DNA from: Lachnospiraceae bacterium
GTDB lineage: Bacteria > Bacillota_A > Clostridia > Lachnospirales > Lachnospiraceae
NCBI GenBank assembly: GCA_900764695.1
Contig: CAAFOY010000063.1
Coordinates: 1-29,037 of the forward strand
Direction: 5' to 3'
Length of the DNA stretch: 29,037 bases
Shown here: one piece after another, positions 1 through 8,514 of the stretch
How positions within the stretch are numbered: position 1 is the stretch's first letter
How the letters are laid out: each line of letters opens with the position of its first letter
Notes under the pieces: model-generated
Databases searched by the model: none
The model's input: the letters and a program-made list of their open reading frames with translations, nothing else
What the model was told of the DNA's origin: nothing
Made by a program: the position numbers and the translations under genes

Positions 1-2
1 GA

Positions 3-344
3 ATTAGGAGTTTAGTATATAGAAAAGATTTGATTGAGGAATGTGCATCAAGAAACATTCAGACGAAAGCCACATCAACAAAAGAGCAGCTTGTGGAGTT
101 GTTAGTTAGTAATGGAGTTACTTATAAAGAGCTGGCAAATATATACAAAATCGGAGTAACAAGTAAAGCATATCAGGATACGTTTGGAATAAATCATAAT
201 CAGGTGAAGAAACTAGAAAAGAAGAAAGTAATTGATGTAGTTGGTCAATATGAGTTTAGAGCTTATGGTCGAAATCTAAAAGCACCTTTATATGATATAT
301 ATCAATTTGCTTCTATACCGGAAGAAGTTATTAAAAATATTTAA
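3..344 (+). CDS. SAP-like domain protein, 3' part only
   Basis: The reading frame is open to the left edge of the window, so the true start lies upstream; a TTG at 30 is the first possible start inside but has no convincing RBS. The visible 114 or so residues begin with a helix-loop-helix stretch (RKDLIEECASRNIQTKATS, then KEQLVELLV) that resembles a SAP-type DNA-binding motif. A second segment (YKELANIYKIGVTSKAY, then GINHNQVKKLEKKKVI) could be a helix-turn-helix. Function is unknown; a nucleic-acid-binding role is inference only. It is followed 25 nt later by another small + strand gene, so it probably belongs to the same transcript. Confidence 0.55.
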   Translation: MRSLVYRKDLIEECASRNIQTKATSTKEQLVELLVSNGVTYKELANIYKIGVTSKAYQDTFGINHNQVKKLEKKKVIDVVGQYEFRAYGRNLKAPLYDIYQFASIPEEVIKNI

Positions 345-369
345 AAGATTAGAAAGAGAGGTTATTTTT

Positions 370-576
370 ATGAGATTACAGGAAGTTCTAAATAAATTTA
401 CTAATTGCGATTTTTTAATTACGGTTAATGGCTGGTGTAGCGAGTTATACTTTGGAGAATATGAGGATGAAAAGAAGAGAGAGTACTGGAAAGAATATAA
501 GGATAAGAAAGTAAAAAGTATGGCAATCCTTACGACAAATGGAGAGCCGGAACTTTGCATTGAAATAGAGGAGTAA
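370..576 (+). CDS. Small hypothetical protein (68 aa)
   Basis: The start chosen is the ATG at 370, preceded by AGAGAGG about 8 nt upstream; the frame is open further upstream to 292 but that extension overlaps the preceding gene and has no RBS. The protein begins MRLQEVLNKFTNCDFLITV and has a charged Lys/Glu-rich middle (EYEDEKKREYWKEYKDKK) and an acidic end. No signal peptide, membrane segment or recognised family is visible. It lies between two other tiny genes with short gaps, suggesting an operon of accessory proteins. Confidence 0.55.
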   Translation: MRLQEVLNKFTNCDFLITVNGWCSELYFGEYEDEKKREYWKEYKDKKVKSMAILTTNGEPELCIEIEE

Positions 577-582
577 AAATAA

Positions 583-849
583 ATGAAAATAATATGTAAC
601 AATAAAGTGATTGATTTAGATAAATTTGACACTGTAACCTGCAGGGAAAGTCTTGTTGGTGAAGGTTTTCCAATTGAGGCAGTTAGAAGAGAAGTAGGTG
701 GATTTTTTGGAGGAAGTGAAAAAATTACGGAAGAAATATGCCGAATGACAAAAATGGAGTATGCAGAGGCAGTTTTGAAAAAGATTACTGAAAGTTGGAT
801 AAATGAAGAAGCATTCATATCCATTGATGAAGTGATAAAAAATTTGTAG
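583..849 (+). CDS. Small hypothetical protein (88 aa)
   Basis: ATG at 583, six bases after the preceding stop, with GAGGAG overlapping that stop as the RBS, so the two genes are probably translated together. The product is soluble and mixed in charge, with a glycine-rich patch (VGGFFGGSEK) near the middle and a helical C-terminal half. I do not recognise a family. A minus-strand frame covers the same DNA but lacks start signals and is taken as a shadow. Confidence 0.55.
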   Translation: MKIICNNKVIDLDKFDTVTCRESLVGEGFPIEAVRREVGGFFGGSEKITEEICRMTKMEYAEAVLKKITESWINEEAFISIDEVIKNL

Positions 850-885
850 GAAGTGAAGCAACAATTAATGGAGGGGATTAATTAA

Positions 886-1020
886 ATGCAACAGAGTGAA
901 AATCAATTAACGAGACTAAAAAGAAAATGTGTACCTGTAACGGTGGTTACTTTGATAATGGTAATTATGGCAATGGTGATGTCAATAATCATATTCAGGA
1001 TGATATTACTTAGATGCTGA
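886..1020 (+). CDS. Small single-span membrane protein (44 aa)
   Basis: The ATG at 886 has a strong GGAGGGG ribosome binding site at 870-876, about nine bases upstream. The product starts with a charged N-terminus (MQQSENQLTRLKRK) followed by an unbroken hydrophobic stretch rich in Val, Met and Ile (roughly residues 16-42) that would span the membrane once. It ends RC just before TGA at 1018. Function is unknown; small membrane peptides like this can be toxins or regulators, but nothing here distinguishes those options. Confidence 0.5.
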   Translation: MQQSENQLTRLKRKCVPVTVVTLIMVIMAMVMSIIIFRMILLRC

Positions 1021-1058
1021 TTACATAAATAATTTTTTAAAAAAAGGAGGCGGCATGT

Positions 1059-1247
1059 ATGCCAAGAGCAAGAATATCATACGAACAGAGAGTAATAATC
1101 GAGGACATGAGAAAAAACGGATATAAGGCTAAGGACATATGTGAAGCCATTGGAATAAGTTCTTATGACTATCAGAGAGAACTTATTTTAGGTTTTACGG
1201 AAGATAAGAAATACAGTGCGATGAAGGCACAGATGTCACTAAAATAG
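1059..1247 (+). CDS. Small helix-turn-helix protein (62 aa)
   Basis: ATG at 1059 is preceded by AAAGGAGG at about 1043-1050. The 62-residue product is basic and contains a likely helix-turn-helix around residues 20-42 (GYKAKDICEAIGISSYDYQR), of the kind used by recombinases and transposase N-termini to read DNA. The N-terminal SYEQRVIIEDMRKNG matches the first helix of such domains. It is probably a small DNA-binding regulator. It shares a run with the next tiny gene, whose RBS begins next to this stop codon. Confidence 0.55.
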   Translation: MPRARISYEQRVIIEDMRKNGYKAKDICEAIGISSYDYQRELILGFTEDKKYSAMKAQMSLK

Positions 1248-1256
1248 GAGGCTGAA

Positions 1257-1376
1257 ATGGAAAACGAGAAGATGACAGCAAAGGAACTATATGAGGCAAT
1301 GATTGAAGGTAAACTTGAATACACGATAGATTACAGTGTCCTCAAAAAGAAGAAAAAGAAAAAAAGAAAAAAATAA
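1257..1376 (+). CDS. Tiny protein with poly-lysine tail (39 aa)
   Basis: ATG at 1257 follows an AGGAGG ribosome binding site that overlaps the upstream stop. The product begins MENEKMTAKELYEAMIEGKL and ends in a nearly pure Lys/Arg tail (about ten residues) before TAA at 1374. The spacing and RBS support translation. The tail suggests nucleic acid or membrane-surface binding, but this is inference and no family is recognised. Confidence 0.45.
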   Translation: MENEKMTAKELYEAMIEGKLEYTIDYSVLKKKKKKKRKK

Positions 1377-1575
1377 TATGAAACGCACATTGAAAACAGA
1401 ATACGTATGAATTGTTTAATTACTGAAATCTTTACCTATTATTTGACTACAAAATATATTATAATTGGATAACAGAAATTATTAAAATTCAAATTGAAAC
1501 AATAGTGAACTTAGACGGGGAACTGAAGGGGCGATATATCGGCTGCCGGAATACATATGAAGGGAGCTGATACCA

Positions 1576-1665
1576 ATGGTTACATATGGAGATTTATTCA
1601 ACTTTGTAATTATGCTTTGCACTGTTATTACACTTGTATTAGCTATCATTAATGCAAAAAAATAA
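1576..1665 (+). CDS. Putative holin-like type I toxin (29 aa)
   Basis: ATG at 1576 with AGGGAG nine bases upstream encodes a short peptide: MVTYGDLF, then one hydrophobic span (FVIMLCTVITLVLAII), then a basic NAKK tail. This matches the pattern of the putative holin-like toxin family (TxpA/BsrG-type type I toxins of Firmicutes), which damage the membrane when made in excess. The gene is followed at once by a bidirectional terminator and is overlapped by a divergent antisense RNA, as known for such loci. A 21-codon GTG frame (1505-1570) ends inside the RBS region and could be a coupled upstream ORF, but has a poor RBS. On a plasmid the locus would act as an addiction module. Confidence 0.72.
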   Translation: MVTYGDLFNFVIMLCTVITLVLAIINAKK

Positions 1666-1758
1666 CGCCCCTGTCTGGCAATGATGTGGGACGTTACTTT
1701 TTGTAACCAAACAATCAACCGGCGGCTAGGTTTTCACCCAGCTTTCAGTTCTCTGTTT
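1656..1758 (-). ncRNA. Antisense RNA antitoxin of the holin-like toxin
   Basis: Read on the minus strand, a promoter at 1792-1765 points into the toxin 3' region and a terminator stem followed by seven T residues (complement of 1656-1662) closes the transcript after about 100 nt. The RNA would be complementary to the last toxin codons and the 3' untranslated part of the toxin mRNA, as in known type I systems. Exact ends are inferred from promoter and terminator positions. Confidence 0.65.
1663..1702. terminator. Bidirectional terminator between toxin mRNA and antisense RNA
   Basis: TAACGCCCC (1663-1671) pairs with GGGACGTTA (1688-1696) with one mismatch. On the plus strand it is followed by CTTTTT; on the minus strand by ATTTTTTT. 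It can end both convergent transcripts, and the shared hairpin is the likely first contact between toxin mRNA and antisense RNA. Confidence 0.65.
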
Positions 1759-1764
1759 AAGTTC

Positions 1765-1792
1765 ATTATAACACAACGATTTGAATTTTCAA
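1765..1792 (-). promoter_or_regulatory. Promoter of the antisense RNA
   Basis: On the minus strand, TTGAAA (plus positions 1787-1792) and a perfect TATAAT (plus positions 1765-1770) are separated by 16 bases. This is the best sigma-A-like promoter seen in the window and is oriented towards the toxin gene, which supports a strongly expressed antitoxin RNA. Confidence 0.7.
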
Positions 1793-1816
1793 CCGATTAT
1801 GAAGAGGAGGGATTAC

Positions 1817-2983
1817 ATGAAAAGGTTAAAACACGTAATGGCAGGAATTGCTTTTACATTTGCAGTAGGATTGATGCTAAGCTGTCAGGTAAAGGCAGAA
1901 ACAACTATAGACTTAAATGGAAACAAGGTTGAGGTTTCAGTTTGGACCAAACAGACTTCGATGAAAGACGGAAGCTACAAGATCATATCATCAGAAGCAG
2001 GAACAATTGCTTACTTTGATAAGGATGGAAATTTGCTAAAGGTAGAAAATAAGTCTACCGGGAAAATCATCCTGAACAACATAAAAGAACCGGAAACAAC
2101 CACAAAACAGGTTGAAACTAAGGTTGCAGATAAGATCACGATGCCAAAAGTAAAGAAGCTTAAGAAAAAAACAAAGTATTCTTATTATAAGGGTGTTAAG
2201 TCAATCAAGAAGAATGGTAAGCCAAATTGGGGCAAGATTAAGTATCAGTATGGAATCAAGCTTATATGGAGCAAGGTAAAGAATGCAAAGGGCTATGAGG
2301 TATACAGATACGAAAATGCCAAGGAATGTTGGACGAAGATAAAGACAACGAAGAAGACATCCTACACACTTACAAACATGCTTGAAGGTGAGAATGTTAA
2401 GATAAGAATAAGAGCATACAAGAAGTCAGGCAGTGGTAATGAATACGGAAAGTATTCAGATACATTAAGTTTTAAGACTAAGAAGATGTACACAAAGAAA
2501 TACAAAAATGGAAGGACTAAAGGATTTTATAGTAAGTGGGCTTCAGAAGATGCTTTTGTACTGCAGAATAAACTGAGAACAAAGGCAGGTGTAAATCAAT
2601 TAAAATGGAGTGACAGAATCTATGAAATAGCATCTCTTAGAGCATACATGATGGCAACAAAAGATGGCTTGACACATGCAGGAGAATGGAGAGATGAAAA
2701 AAGTATTTTAAAAAAATGGGGATATACAGATAAAGAATTAAGCAATGCTCCGGATGTAACATGTGAAATTGCGGCGGATGCATTTAAAACCCCAAAGAAG
2801 GTAGTAAATGGTTGGAAGCATAGTGAAAATCATTACGCGAGCAACATAAATAAGGAATATAAAGTCGCAGCTACAGCAGTATATTATGTTTATGATCATA
2901 AGAATGGATATACAACAAAATGGTGCTCTAATTTTACACCAGATATAAATTATGACAAAACAATAAATGAAAAACAAAGATAA
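1817..2983 (+). CDS. Secreted FN3-like and CAP-domain protein
   Basis: Start chosen at ATG 1817 because GAGGAGGG lies just upstream and the signal peptide begins there; the frame continues upstream to 1781 without a better start. Of 388 residues, 1-27 form a signal peptide (cleavage after QVKA). Residues 105-125 are a lysine-rich linker. Residues about 140-222 look like a fibronectin type III-like fold (IKLIWSKVKNAKGYEVYRYE). Residues about 240-375 are a CAP/SCP domain, with H287 in THAGE, E317 in TCEIAA and H335/H339 in WKHSENHYA as the usual cavity residues. There is no sorting signal, so it is released or held by charge. CAP proteins occur widely in Firmicutes, often with unknown targets. 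A terminator follows the gene, so it is a separate unit from the adhesin. Its location beside transfer genes suggests a cell-surface role in mating or host contact, which is inference. Confidence 0.8.
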   Translation: MKRLKHVMAGIAFTFAVGLMLSCQVKAETTIDLNGNKVEVSVWTKQTSMKDGSYKIISSEAGTIAYFDKDGNLLKVENKSTGKIILNNIKEPETTTKQVETKVADKITMPKVKKLKKKTKYSYYKGVKSIKKNGKPNWGKIKYQYGIKLIWSKVKNAKGYEVYRYENAKECWTKIKTTKKTSYTLTNMLEGENVKIRIRAYKKSGSGNEYGKYSDTLSFKTKKMYTKKYKNGRTKGFYSKWASEDAFVLQNKLRTKAGVNQLKWSDRIYEIASLRAYMMATKDGLTHAGEWRDEKSILKKWGYTDKELSNAPDVTCEIAADAFKTPKKVVNGWKHSENHYASNINKEYKVAATAVYYVYDHKNGYTTKWCSNFTPDINYDKTINEKQR

Positions 2984-2990
2984 AAATGGT

Positions 2991-3026
2991 AAAGCAGTTC
3001 ATACGTAAATGTATGGGCTGTTTTTT
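2991..3026 (+). terminator. Rho-independent terminator after the CAP gene
   Basis: AAAGCAGTTCATAC (2991-3004) pairs with GTATGGGCTGTTTT (3011-3024), including G-T wobbles, around a 6-nt loop, and runs into a stretch of six T residues. Confidence 0.75.
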
Positions 3027-3101
3027 ATTGCAGCTAAGAAAACAGGATGTTAAATATCCTTGGATATATGACATAGATAAAAAACACAGGAGGTAACGAA
3101 A

Positions 3102-6100
3102 GTGAAAAGTAAGAAACTCGTAAACAAATTGTTATCTGTCCTGATGGCAGTAATAATGACAATCGGATTAATACCGATGGGGTCAGTTACCGTTAAGGCA
3201 GAAACAAAAAATGCAACGTTGTCAAACCTGGGGGAACTGGGAACAGTTAAGATCGGCAATAAGTCCGAAAGTGGTACATGGTATCAGACGGAAGTTGCAG
3301 GAACCCCGGTGTTTTGCATGGATCTTGGAAAGGCATGCCATGCAGGGGATGTGTATGTAAGCAGTGATGACACATATTCAAGTAACAGTTCCAATGCAAA
3401 AAAAGCCAATGAGGCAAAGATTGGTTACTGGTACTCAGTCACAAAAAGTGAAGCAACTAAGGCGTGGGTTTATGCACAGGCACTCATGTGGTCCTGCGAG
3501 GAAGGTCACACTTCCGAAAAGGACTTAAAGGATGTAATAAGTCAGGTGCGAAAGAACACAGGTTATTACAACAACAAGAGTGCAGCCGATTTATATGACG
3601 AAATATTTGGCATATCAACAACTGTTACATGTAACGTCAAGATATGGAAGTATGGCGGAAGCGGTGAATACAGACAGGTGTTACTAGAGATTACAAGTAC
3701 TCCACCATTAGACTTTCCTTATGAAAAAATCAATGACACACTTGTATACCGTCAGAGAATAACAATAGACAAGACGGATGAGGATGGTAACCCTGTTGCA
3801 CGTGTTCCGTTTGAAGTGACAGCACAGAACTATAAGGAACTTTATGATTACAAGGTTAACGGCTGGGGTAATGCTGAAACCGGTGATGCCGATGGAGACA
3901 GTGTTTTCAGCTCAGTGGCTGAGACTGATTCAAAAGGAAGAATCACATACAAGTTTAATTATCAGATTCAGAGTAAGAATTATGGATATGTAAAGGCTTC
4001 TGACTTAAAAAACATGACTGCAGATGACAAGAAGGCTGTTAAGGAAAAAATGGATGACAAGAACATTACTTATGCATCTAACCTTACACAGACCGGAGCG
4101 AAAGAACTCATGCAGGCTGACCTTGATGCACAGATGAAGAAAATCAGCAATCAATATGCAGTCAAGGAAGTTGGTGCTGGAAGTGATGACATGCTTGTCA
4201 ATTCCGAGTATGCAAATGGAAAGATAATCACAATCGAATCTGCAGGAAGCTGGACTAAGGTTAACGGTTCATGGCCAGAAACAGCAGATAAAACTTATGC
4301 AGATTATGGTAAGGCAACAAAACTTGGAATTGTAAATAAGTACAAGAAGGCAACTATTGTTGTAAATAAAAAAGTTGAAAACACATCAGACAACACAGCT
4401 CACGGTGACACATCTGTTGATGGAGCAGTTTACAGAATGTACACTGATGCAGCCTGCACAAATCCGGTTACAACAGTTTATGATGCAAACGGAAATGCAA
4501 AGGCAGCATCTGATTACACAATCAAGAATGGAACACTTGAAACTGATTACATAAGAACAAAAGATACGGTGTACATTAAGGAAATCAAGGCACCGGAAGG
4601 ATTCTTCCTTGATCCAACAGTTCATCAGATTAAGGTGGATGGTTCACAGTTCGATGTTGAATACAAGGCAAAGGCAGTTATTGAGGATTCTTACGAAAGT
4701 GAGAAAAAGGGATTCTTTGAAGTGTACAAGATGTCATCTGACGGTTCTACAGGACCTGCAGATTTTGAAGAGGGAGCAGAGTTCCAAATTTATCTTAGAT
4801 CAAATGGAAGCTATGACAAGTGCAAGGATGACGAGCATTCAACACTTACAATTGATAAAAAGGGAAGTGCAAAGACTGCATCAGCTTTGGCTTATGGTAC
4901 GTACGTGCTTCATCAGACAAAGACAGGTGCAAAGGACACTGAAAAGATTGATGACCAAATCATTGAAATTGGTAAGGACATCACAAGTGAGGGACTTAAT
5001 TACAAAACATATACATATCTCTATAACAACAAACCATTTGAGGCATACTTAAAGGTTGTTAAAAAGGATGGAGACACAGACAAGACAGTACTTAAGGCAA
5101 ACACAAAGTATCAGATTTACAAGGTTAACAAGGATGGAAGCGAGACAAAGGTTGTACAACAGTATTCAAATGGAAACAAGCTTGTAGACATTGACACATT
5201 CGTTACAGATGAATCCGGAGAAATAATGACAGTCAAGGCTCTTAAAAGCGGACAGTACAAGATTTACGAAATTGACAGTGCATCAGGGCTTGTCATTAAG
5301 GATGAATTTATTGACGTAACAATTGGAAGTGGCAATCCAAATTATACATCCTGGACTGATTCAGACGGAAACAGCCACGCACTTGTAACAGTAAATTACG
5401 TTAATAAGGAAGCAAAGGGTAAACTTACACTCACAAAATCAGGTGAAATGTTAAAGAGTTTTAGCAGTTATGCTTCAAATCCTGAAAACAATAAGTTTGT
5501 GTTTAACACAGATTATTTAAAGGGACAGAAATTTACAATTTATGCTGCAGAAGACATAGTAACTCAGGATAATCAGGGAACAAACTGGTTTGACAAGGGC
5601 GAAAAGGTTGCGACAGTAACAACCGGGAACGGAGCAGAATTTACAAAGCAGTGCAGCGACATCACAACTTCAACAGTTGATGATGAAACCGGAGCAGTAA
5701 CTATATATCTCCCACTTGGTAAGTATACAGTGAAGGAAGAAGAAACACTTTATGGTTATGTAATTCCTGACAAGAATACATGGGACATTGAATTTAAGTG
5801 GAATGATGCAAATACAGATGTTGTTAGCAATTCAACAAAAGACACAGACAAGGAAGGCAATCTTAACATTAAGAATGAAAGAGCAAAGGCTGATGTCGAA
5901 ATTAACAAGAAGGACATGACAGCAGACCTTGGAGTGGCAGACACAGTATTTAATTTTTACACAAAGAATGACATTTATAATGCTGATGGTGAGTTGCTTC
6001 TTAAGGCAGATGAACTCGTAACAACAGTAAAAACAGACAAGAATGGTAAGGCTGCCATCAATACGGATCTTCCAATTATGAGTGAGGGATACAACAAGGC

Positions 6101-7364
6101 AGAAGACAAGACAGGTCTTAATAGCGGTGATTATTACTTTGTGGAAGACAGGATTTCAAACAGTTACTACATTGACAAGACACCTGTAGACATTCACTTG
6201 GAATACAAGGATGCAAAAACCGTAAAAATCAAGGCAGAGGCAAAGAAACTTAATAAGGCTACAGAAGTCAACCTGTCAAAGGTTAAGCTTACAGACAGTA
6301 CAGAACTTGCAGGAGCATCACTTAAGGTTATTGATGATAAAGGCAATGAAATCATTTCATGGGTTAGCGGAAATGCTGATTCAATAAAAATAACTGACAA
6401 GGCAGATGAACTTGGTTACAGAAACCTTAGGGCAACAATGGTAAACGGCAATCTTGTAATCAACGGTCTTTTACAGAATGCAGTCTATGAAATGACGGAA
6501 ACAAGACCGGCAGACGGTTTTGCAACTGCAGAAAGCATCAGATTTAAGTTAACAGAGGGAAATGCTAACGGAGAAGTCACAACAATAGCTACAGTTATTG
6601 GAAATGACGGAAGTGAAAGCGTTCAGCCTGAAAACAAGGTAGTAATGAAGGATGACACAATCAAGGTCAACTTCTCTAAGACAAAGATTACAGGAAGTAA
6701 GGAACTTCCGGGATGTAAGCTTGAAATAACAGATGAAAACGGAAACGTAATTGAAAAATGGACTTCCGGAAAGAAACCATACATTGTTGAAGGTAAGCTT
6801 GTGGCAGGAAAGACTTATAAGTTTACAGAGACAAGACCTGCAGATGGTTATGCAACTGCAGAAAGCATTAAGTTTACTGTTAGTGATACAGGAGAAGTTC
6901 AGAAGGTAAGGATGAAGGATGACACAATCAAGGTTGAAATCCTAAAGACAGACAAGAAGAACAACAAGAAACTTCCTGATGCCGAATTCACATTTAAGCT
7001 TGATGGCAAGAAAGTAGTAACAGTAAAAACAGACAAGAATGGTGTGGCAAAAATTGATGGAAAACTGATTGCAGGAAAGACTTATGATGTTGAGGAAACA
7101 CAGGCACCGGAAGGTTACAAGACAGTACCCGCATTTAAGTACAAGGTAAAGGACACAGGAAAAGTTCAGACAATAAAGGTATCTGATGAAAGAAGTGGTG
7201 ATGCAACACCGGCAACACCAAACTGGAGAGATTCAGGAGCAAATTCACCACAGACAGGTGAGGTTAGCAATCCGCTCTTCTGGATTACATTATTCCTTAT
7301 TTCTTTTGTGGGAATTGTAATTTCAAGATACAAGATACGTAAAAAAGATGAAGAAGCAAACTAA
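3102..7364 (+). CDS. Thioester/Cna-B repeat surface adhesin with sortase-type tail
   Basis: GTG start at 3102 with AGGAGGT about eight bases upstream. The 1420-residue product has a signal peptide (1-33, ending VKA). A thioester (TQXA) domain spans about 45-200: C72 in VFCMDL and Q126 in YAQALMW match the Cys and Gln pair that forms an internal thioester able to bond covalently to host surfaces. From about 215 to 1363 there are around nine Cna-B/SpaA-like modules, shown by repeated Lys strands (VVNKK, VEINKKD, ILKTDKK) and Glu strands (EIKAPEGF, ETRPADGY, EETQAPEGYK), which usually carry Lys-Asn/Asp isopeptide bonds. The tail has SPQTGE (1382-1387), a hydrophobic span and IRKKDEE, a sorting signal with S in place of L of LPXTG. 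No sortase is in the window. It is likely a wall-anchored adhesin that may stabilise mating pairs or bind a surface. The last modules are near-identical in places, suggesting recent duplication. Confidence 0.85.
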   Translation: MKSKKLVNKLLSVLMAVIMTIGLIPMGSVTVKAETKNATLSNLGELGTVKIGNKSESGTWYQTEVAGTPVFCMDLGKACHAGDVYVSSDDTYSSNSSNAKKANEAKIGYWYSVTKSEATKAWVYAQALMWSCEEGHTSEKDLKDVISQVRKNTGYYNNKSAADLYDEIFGISTTVTCNVKIWKYGGSGEYRQVLLEITSTPPLDFPYEKINDTLVYRQRITIDKTDEDGNPVARVPFEVTAQNYKELYDYKVNGWGNAETGDADGDSVFSSVAETDSKGRITYKFNYQIQSKNYGYVKASDLKNMTADDKKAVKEKMDDKNITYASNLTQTGAKELMQADLDAQMKKISNQYAVKEVGAGSDDMLVNSEYANGKIITIESAGSWTKVNGSWPETADKTYADYGKATKLGIVNKYKKATIVVNKKVENTSDNTAHGDTSVDGAVYRMYTDAACTNPVTTVYDANGNAKAASDYTIKNGTLETDYIRTKDTVYIKEIKAPEGFFLDPTVHQIKVDGSQFDVEYKAKAVIEDSYESEKKGFFEVYKMSSDGSTGPADFEEGAEFQIYLRSNGSYDKCKDDEHSTLTIDKKGSAKTASALAYGTYVLHQTKTGAKDTEKIDDQIIEIGKDITSEGLNYKTYTYLYNNKPFEAYLKVVKKDGDTDKTVLKANTKYQIYKVNKDGSETKVVQQYSNGNKLVDIDTFVTDESGEIMTVKALKSGQYKIYEIDSASGLVIKDEFIDVTIGSGNPNYTSWTDSDGNSHALVTVNYVNKEAKGKLTLTKSGEMLKSFSSYASNPENNKFVFNTDYLKGQKFTIYAAEDIVTQDNQGTNWFDKGEKVATVTTGNGAEFTKQCSDITTSTVDDETGAVTIYLPLGKYTVKEEETLYGYVIPDKNTWDIEFKWNDANTDVVSNSTKDTDKEGNLNIKNERAKADVEINKKDMTADLGVADTVFNFYTKNDIYNADGELLLKADELVTTVKTDKNGKAAINTDLPIMSEGYNKAEDKTGLNSGDYYFVEDRISNSYYIDKTPVDIHLEYKDAKTVKIKAEAKKLNKATEVNLSKVKLTDSTELAGASLKVIDDKGNEIISWVSGNADSIKITDKADELGYRNLRATMVNGNLVINGLLQNAVYEMTETRPADGFATAESIRFKLTEGNANGEVTTIATVIGNDGSESVQPENKVVMKDDTIKVNFSKTKITGSKELPGCKLEITDENGNVIEKWTSGKKPYIVEGKLVAGKTYKFTETRPADGYATAESIKFTVSDTGEVQKVRMKDDTIKVEILKTDKKNNKKLPDAEFTFKLDGKKVVTVKTDKNGVAKIDGKLIAGKTYDVEETQAPEGYKTVPAFKYKVKDTGKVQTIKVSDERSGDATPATPNWRDSGANSPQTGEVSNPLFWITLFLISFVGIVISRYKIRKKDEEAN

Positions 7365-8385
7365 ATTAAGGATTATATCTTTTTTTTCACTTTTATTTTT
7401 GTTGTCGTTTTCGGTTTCCGCTTTTGCGGAGACCGAGACGGTGACAAAGATTGAAACATATAAGAGCAATGATAAAAATGAAAAAAGGGAGAGTGAAAAA
7501 CAATTTAGCAAGGATGGAATTAAGTACAAATTCCTAGATGAAACTTACGAGATTGTTAATCAGGAAGATAATTTTGACAACGAAATTAAGACATTAACGA
7601 TTAACAAGGAAACAAGAAGCAAGACATATTCACCTAAAAAGATAATTAAGAAAAATGGCATTACCTACAAGCTTAAAAATGTGGAAAACAGCGTTAGAAC
7701 AGTCAAAAAGAAAAATGGTAGAAAGGTGACAGGTTATCTTTCGTTTGATTCCAAAAGTGAGGCTTTGAGTGCACCAGCAACAAGAGTATTTAGCGCAAAT
7801 GGAGCCACTGCAAAATGCAAAAAAAAGAACATGGTAAAGGAAAAGGCTGCAAGCTGGCAAAGCAGTTGGATAGACTTTACATTTACATCGTCAGACAAGG
7901 ATTACTATGAATGGAATGGACATGAGATTGATGGAAAATCCAAAAATCCATTAAGGGGATATGATGATGAAATTCTAAAAAGCATTAACGTGGATAAGAG
8001 TAATTATAAAATAGGCGATACTTATTGGAAGGGTTCGGCACATAAAAAGAATGGCATTTACACAAGAAAACTCCGGGTTGAAGTTAAGAAAAAAGTGCCA
8101 CATTACAGGGTTAATTATGAAGGCTATTCAGATGATGAAACAGAGGACATAATAACTTACAAACTTACATATGAGGGAACAGTACAGATTAAGACCGGGA
8201 CTACATATGACATTAAAAAAACAGCTTACTATGAAAAAGTTCCTGAATCTAAAAAAACGGTCAGGGAAGTTCTCATTAGTATCGGAGTAATGATTCTTGA
8301 AATTTCTTTTGTGGGAATATTATTCATTGTCTTTTTTAAGAAAGGTAATGAAATAAAACAAAAAAATATAATTAAGAAAAAGTAA
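7348..8385 (+). CDS. Secreted protein with C-terminal membrane anchor
   Basis: ATG at 7348 overlaps the end of the adhesin gene by 17 bases, so translation is probably coupled to it. Of 345 residues, 1-27 form a signal peptide (LLFLLSFSVSAFA). The body is Lys-rich and without a recognised domain; it contains several VKKKN- and YKL-rich strand-like stretches. Residues about 308-332 (VLISIGVMILEISFVGILFI) form a membrane span, followed by a short basic tail, so the bulk faces outside. It is likely a partner or assembly factor of the adhesin. It ends the surface-protein unit; the pilin gene follows after 129 bases. Confidence 0.7.
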   Translation: MKKQTKLRIISFFSLLFLLSFSVSAFAETETVTKIETYKSNDKNEKRESEKQFSKDGIKYKFLDETYEIVNQEDNFDNEIKTLTINKETRSKTYSPKKIIKKNGITYKLKNVENSVRTVKKKNGRKVTGYLSFDSKSEALSAPATRVFSANGATAKCKKKNMVKEKAASWQSSWIDFTFTSSDKDYYEWNGHEIDGKSKNPLRGYDDEILKSINVDKSNYKIGDTYWKGSAHKKNGIYTRKLRVEVKKKVPHYRVNYEGYSDDETEDIITYKLTYEGTVQIKTGTTYDIKKTAYYEKVPESKKTVREVLISIGVMILEISFVGILFIVFFKKGNEIKQKNIIKKK

Positions 8386-8387
8386 CA

Positions 8388-8410
8388 GCGTAAATGTAAA
8401 ACATTTATGC
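8388..8410 (+). terminator. Hairpin after the surface-protein unit, possible terminator
   Basis: GCGTAAATGT (8388-8397) pairs with ACATTTATGC (8401-8410), one wobble, 3-nt loop, starting right after the stop codon. There is no adjacent T run (a T6 run comes about 17 bases later), so it may be a weak terminator or an mRNA 3' end stabiliser. Confidence 0.4.
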
Positions 8411-8514
8411 ATGGCAACTGATAACATTTTTTATATGTCAATTAATATATATCACGAAAAAACTTTTGTTAAATGGCATTAACTAAAACAAAGAAGAGAA
8501 AGAGGAATTTATAA

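Noticed and set aside
1505..1570. 21-codon GTG frame upstream of the toxin
   Set aside because: RBS is poor and no family is known; kept only as a possible coupled upstream ORF.
1681..1932. 83-codon + strand frame across the antisense region and the CAP gene start
   Set aside because: It crosses the terminator and antisense promoter and overlaps the well-supported CAP gene in another frame.
4609..5052. 147-codon + strand frame inside the adhesin gene
   Set aside because: It lies in another frame of the continuous 3102-7364 gene, lacks a good RBS and gives repeat-biased low-complexity protein.
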